Assembly (NCBI GenBank): GCA_964642165.1
Contig: CAZXOC010000286.1
Location: 1-9,456 of the forward strand
Direction of reading: 5' to 3'
DNA length: 9,456 nucleotides
Source: CAYRVX01 sp964642165
GTDB taxonomy: Bacteria > Planctomycetota > Phycisphaerae > SM23-33
A program made the position numbers and the translations under genes. Of this stretch, positions 7,326 to 9,456 are shown piece after piece. The stretch's first letter is position 1. Each line of letters begins with the position of its first letter. Below the pieces are notes generated by a model. The model was given only the letters and a program-made list of their open reading frames with translations. It had not been told where the DNA came from and did not search any database.

Positions 7326-8187
7326 GGTCGTCTTTCCCAGGGCGAACGGGTCGGCCCGCCAGCCGCCGGCCGACGACGATATGGTACACGCCGAGCGGCT
7401 CTGGGAGCGAGACGAAATCGCCGAAGCCGGCCCCGCCCATCAACTCCTGGAGCTGCTCCGGCGAGCGGTGGTTCATGTGCAGCCCGAAGACGCGTCGGAG
7501 GAACCGGTCGCTGTGGTGCGCCTTGGAGATGCTGTTGAAGACCATCGGCGCCGCCGGGGGCATGACCTCGGCGACGGCCCGGGCGATGTCCACGATCTGC
7601 CCGTCGGTCAGGTACTCGCAGATCCCGAGCATCTTGACCATGTGGGGGGGGTGCTCGAGCATCTCCCGCACGTGGCGAGCGTCGCCCTCGACGAACCGCA
7701 CGCGGTCCGCCACGCCGCGCCGCCTCGCGAGCCAGCGCCCGAACTCGAAGGCGTCGCTGTTCAGGTCCACCAGCGTCGCGACCGACGCGCTGCGGGCCTG
7801 GACCATGGCGTCGGTGATGACGTAGCCGGGACCCGCGCCGAGACACAGCACGTGAACCGGGTTGTGCGGCAGATCGTCGATCAGCCGCGCAAGGACACGC
7901 GCCGCCAGACGCTTACGGTTCCGCAGCGCCATGGCCATCGTCCCGCCGCCCACGAGGATCTTGTCGGCGATCTGCCGGGCGCGGCCCTCGTAGCTCATGA
8001 CCATGCTGCGCCACCCGCCGGGGTCCTCCCAGTTCGCGGCGGCCAGCTCGCTCTTCGTCAGGCGCAGGATCCCCCGAAGCCACGCGGCGGGCGCGTAGTT
8101 GCCCACGGGGTCGATCAGGACGGCCTTCACCAGGCGTTTCAGGGGGCCGGGACGCTCGAATTCAATGCCGGACGCCCACGATTCCAT
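7285..8187 (-). CDS. Class I SAM-dependent methyltransferase, Methyltransf_20-like
   Basis: A 300-residue soluble protein with a class I methyltransferase fold. Motif I is VLCLGAGPGY (113-122), the acidic end of strand two is D141 in LVDLN, and strand three leads to VEGDAR (166-171). The GICEYLTD segment (188-195), the conserved HR near 240-241 and the closing GVYHIVVGRR (266-275) recall Methyltransf_20 (PF12147), whose substrates are largely unknown. The first 100 residues are a separate, mostly helical region. The frame extends far upstream, but the start at 8187 has a good ribosome site and sits just after a candidate promoter, while the upstream extension is low-complexity and not protein-like. 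The end overlaps the LarA-like gene by 41 bases. The methyl acceptor is unknown; a small molecule or lipid is possible. Confidence 0.82.
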   Translation of the reverse strand: MESWASGIEFERPGPLKRLVKAVLIDPVGNYAPAAWLRGILRLTKSELAAANWEDPGGWRSMVMSYEGRARQIADKILVGGGTMAMALRNRKRLAARVLARLIDDLPHNPVHVLCLGAGPGYVITDAMVQARSASVATLVDLNSDAFEFGRWLARRRGVADRVRFVEGDARHVREMLEHPPHMVKMLGICEYLTDGQIVDIARAVAEVMPPAAPMVFNSISKAHHSDRFLRRVFGLHMNHRSPEQLQELMGGAGFGDFVSLPEPLGVYHIVVGRRLAGRPVRPGKDDHARPVRALGARAT

Positions 8188-8193
8188 ACGGTA

Positions 8194-8197
8194 CTCC
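8194..8197 (-). promoter_or_regulatory. Ribosome binding site fixing the methyltransferase start
   Basis: On the minus strand GGAG lies six bases before the ATG at 8187. Together with the upstream -10 element it decides against the much longer open frame, which runs back to about 9300. Confidence 0.7.
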
Positions 8198-8219
8198 GTG
8201 CTGTCTGCGCCTTGGTGAC

Positions 8220-8248
8220 AGTATAGGCAATTCCGCAACGCCAGACCA
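8220..8248 (-). promoter_or_regulatory. Candidate promoter of the methyltransferase-LarA-phosphatase operon
   Basis: Minus-strand TATACT (8225-8220) matches five of six -10 consensus bases. Seventeen bases upstream lies TGGTCT (8248-8243), only a weak -35 (three of six). Transcription would begin near 8213, giving a leader of about 26 bases before the methyltransferase ATG. The -10 stands out from the GC-rich background; the weak -35 may mean an activator or another sigma factor. Confidence 0.45.
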
Positions 8249-8347
8249 CTTTTGCCTCGGAACTCCGCCCGACGGCGAGGCCGGGCGGACCCGTCGCGCC
8301 ACCCGCCAGTGCCCGCAGGCCGCCTGTCCAGGCCCACGGGCGTTGGC

Positions 8348-8358
8348 CTAAAGTTTAG
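8348..8358. promoter_or_regulatory. Short palindrome between divergent genes, possible operator
   Basis: CTAAAGTTTAG is an 11-base perfect palindrome around a central G, AT-rich within a GC-rich 258-base divergent intergenic region. It lies about 90 bases before the acidic-protein gene and 160 bases before the methyltransferase gene. It could be a regulator site or part of a promoter; nothing else supports this. Confidence 0.25.
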
Positions 8359-8432
8359 CAGAGGCGGCCGCCGATAACAGACTCGACGGCGAGTCCCGCG
8401 GAGGGCAGCCCCCAGCGCGGTGCCGTGTGCGT

Positions 8433-8437
8433 GAGGA
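8433..8437 (+). promoter_or_regulatory. Ribosome binding site fixing the acidic-protein start
   Basis: GAGGA lies eight bases before the ATG at 8446. It favours that ATG over the in-frame GTG at 8425, which lies upstream of the site. Confidence 0.65.
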
Positions 8438-8445
8438 CGCCCGCT

Positions 8446-9054
8446 ATGACGAAACGCGAACTCATCGACGAGATCATGACCATCAACCGGTCCGCTTCCC
8501 CGAGGTTCCTGGCGCGGTTCGAGGACGTGCAGCTCGATGAGTACCTCGCGCACCTGCGGGTGCTCGATACGCCGCGGCTGTCCGGCAGCTCCGAGAGGTA
8601 CGAGAAGTACTTCCGCAACTGCCCGACCATCCCGACCACCCGCCCCCCCTGGCGCACCGACGCGGAACGCACCGAGGAGATCGCCGTCGAGGAGCTCGAC
8701 GAGGCGGACGAGCTCGAGGAGCTCACCCTTCCCTTCGTCGACCCGGAGATGCCTGAGGTGGACGAGATGGACGACAACGCCGAGCCGCTCGACGACCCGG
8801 CCGATCTGCCCGTCAGCCCGGCTGAACGCGAGGGCCTCTTCGCCGAGCCGCTCGAGGAAGAGGCCGCCGACGACCCCGCCGAGGGCCTTCCCCAGGAGGC
8901 ATTGCCCGACAAAGACGCACCCGAAGCGGACACCGCGGCGGCGCGAGGTCCGGCCCGTTCGACCGTCCGGGCGGCGGCGGGGACCAAGGACGGCGCCGAG
9001 CCCGTGCTTGCGGAGCCCTCCTCCGAGGACGACCGGGAGACCTGGCTGTACTGA
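8446..9054 (+). CDS. Acidic hypothetical protein with a short ordered N-terminal domain
   Basis: A 202-residue protein of unknown function. Residues 1-40 look like a folded helical unit, starting TKRELIDEI and continuing through SPRFLARFEDVQLDEYLAHL. The rest is dominated by glutamate, aspartate, proline and alanine, especially residues 73-165, with acidic runs such as EELDEADELEEL (82-93), and is probably disordered. There is no signal peptide, membrane segment or cysteine-rich motif; the single cysteine is at 59. The N-terminus resembles short conserved hypothetical proteins I associate with Planctomycetota, but I cannot name a family. The ATG has a good ribosome site. Codon use is like that of its neighbours. 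It is divergent from the methyltransferase operon and precedes a tRNA gene. A DNA mimic, a chaperone-like acidic tail or a protein-protein adaptor are all possible and unproven. Confidence 0.72.
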   Translation: MTKRELIDEIMTINRSASPRFLARFEDVQLDEYLAHLRVLDTPRLSGSSERYEKYFRNCPTIPTTRPPWRTDAERTEEIAVEELDEADELEELTLPFVDPEMPEVDEMDDNAEPLDDPADLPVSPAEREGLFAEPLEEEAADDPAEGLPQEALPDKDAPEADTAAARGPARSTVRAAAGTKDGAEPVLAEPSSEDDRETWLY

Positions 9055-9105
9055 CGCGGGCCCGGGCTTCCCATCGCGCCTCCCGACCCTCCGCGGCAAA
9101 GGTCG

Positions 9106-9135
9106 TTGACACGGCCAGCCGATAAGGTCTATAGT
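9106..9135 (+). promoter_or_regulatory. Sigma-70-type promoter of the tRNA-Asp gene
   Basis: A perfect -35 TTGACA (9106-9111) and -10 TATAGT (9130-9135, five of six) are separated by 18 bases. The tRNA begins 21 bases after the -10 element, leaving a short leader to be removed by RNase P. This is the best promoter in the window. Confidence 0.8.
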
Positions 9136-9156
9136 GTCCCATGTGACTCGCCCTAC

Positions 9157-9230
<74 letters not shown>

Positions 9231-9245
9231 TTTCACACATCTCAC

Positions 9246-9314
9246 GCCGCGCCAAGAGATAGCATGACCCGCTGGTGGTCGGCGGCGCGGCCTGAGGCAC
9301 GGCTTGGCGCCGTG
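9246..9314. other. Two dyads between the tRNA and the convergent gene
   Basis: Arms GCCGCGCC (9246-9253) and GGCGCGGC (9284-9291) are perfect but 30 bases apart. CACGGC (9298-9303) and GCCGTG (9309-9314) form a compact hairpin with a five-base loop. Either could end transcription from one side of this convergent junction. Neither is followed by a T run, so the role is uncertain. Confidence 0.3.
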
Positions 9315-9328
9315 TGACACATCCACGC

Positions 9329-9456
9329 TCACCGCGCGGGCACGAGCTTGAGGATCACGCCGTCGTGGTTTCCCCGGTTGCGCTTCTGGACGGCGCGGGC
9401 GGTGACGGGGAAGTCGCGGGAGTCGGTCTGGCCGACGAGGTAGATGCTGCCGTCGG
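9329..9456 (-). CDS. 3' end of an SBBP-repeat (beta-propeller) protein, cut by the window edge
   Basis: The last 41 codons and TGA stop of a gene that runs in from beyond the window. The readable residues include IYLVGQTDSRDFPVTARAVQ and end DGVILKLVPAR. This is the pattern of an SBBP-type beta-propeller blade: a G-x-IY-x-G-x-T-x-S-x-DFP core, then a D-G-x-x-x-KL strand. Proteins made of these blades are usually secreted or cell-surface proteins with several repeats; here only the last blade is visible and the protein ends right after it, with no C-terminal sorting tag. The gene converges on the tRNA, leaving 98 bases between them. Function is unknown. Confidence 0.75.
   Translation of the reverse strand, partial: DGSIYLVGQTDSRDFPVTARAVQKRNRGNHDGVILKLVPAR

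Noticed and set aside
6075..7538. Long open frame on the plus strand, antisense to the LarA-like gene
   Set aside because: No recognisable protein motif, Arg/Gly/Pro-rich composition and complete overlap with a gene whose active-site residues are intact on the other strand.

Overview
The window is GC-rich (roughly 70 % by eye) bacterial chromosome with long open frames on both strands. No phage, transposase, CRISPR or plasmid genes are visible. The mix of genes suggests a member of the Planctomycetota or a related phylum: a stand-alone UgpC/MalK-type ATPase, an FAD_oxidored-family flavoprotein, a LarA-family protein, a GAF-SpoIIE phosphatase, an SBBP-repeat protein and an acidic hypothetical protein. 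That assignment is an inference from gene content and is not proven here.

Left part (1-4330, + strand). A sugar-type ABC transporter ATPase (143-1276) has its own candidate promoter and no permease beside it. A 313-base gap follows, then a small PilZ-domain protein (1590-1919). Next come a LuxR-type regulator whose receiver-like domain has lost its phosphorylation residues (2179-2925) and, 49 bases later, an FAD-dependent oxidoreductase (2975-4330). The last two may be co-transcribed.

Middle (4331-4668). This is a convergent junction. It holds a perfect GC-rich palindrome just after the oxidoreductase and a strikingly AT-rich patch. The patch contains a near-perfect 14-base inverted repeat followed, on the minus strand, by six T: a good intrinsic terminator for the operon arriving from the right.

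Right-centre (4669-8187, - strand). A compact three-gene operon reads leftwards: a class I SAM-dependent methyltransferase, a LarA-family (nickel-pincer lactate racemase-like) protein whose start overlaps the methyltransferase by 41 bases, and, 11 bases later, a GAF-SpoIIE/PP2C serine phosphatase. LarA-type active-site residues and PP2C metal-binding motifs are all visible. The joint role of the three is unknown, and this operon is the most interesting unit in the window.

Right end (8188-9456). A divergent intergenic region leads to a 202-residue very acidic hypothetical protein (+). A tRNA-Asp(GTC) gene with a clear sigma-70-type promoter follows. Converging on it is the last 41 codons of an SBBP-type beta-propeller repeat protein on the minus strand, cut by the window edge.
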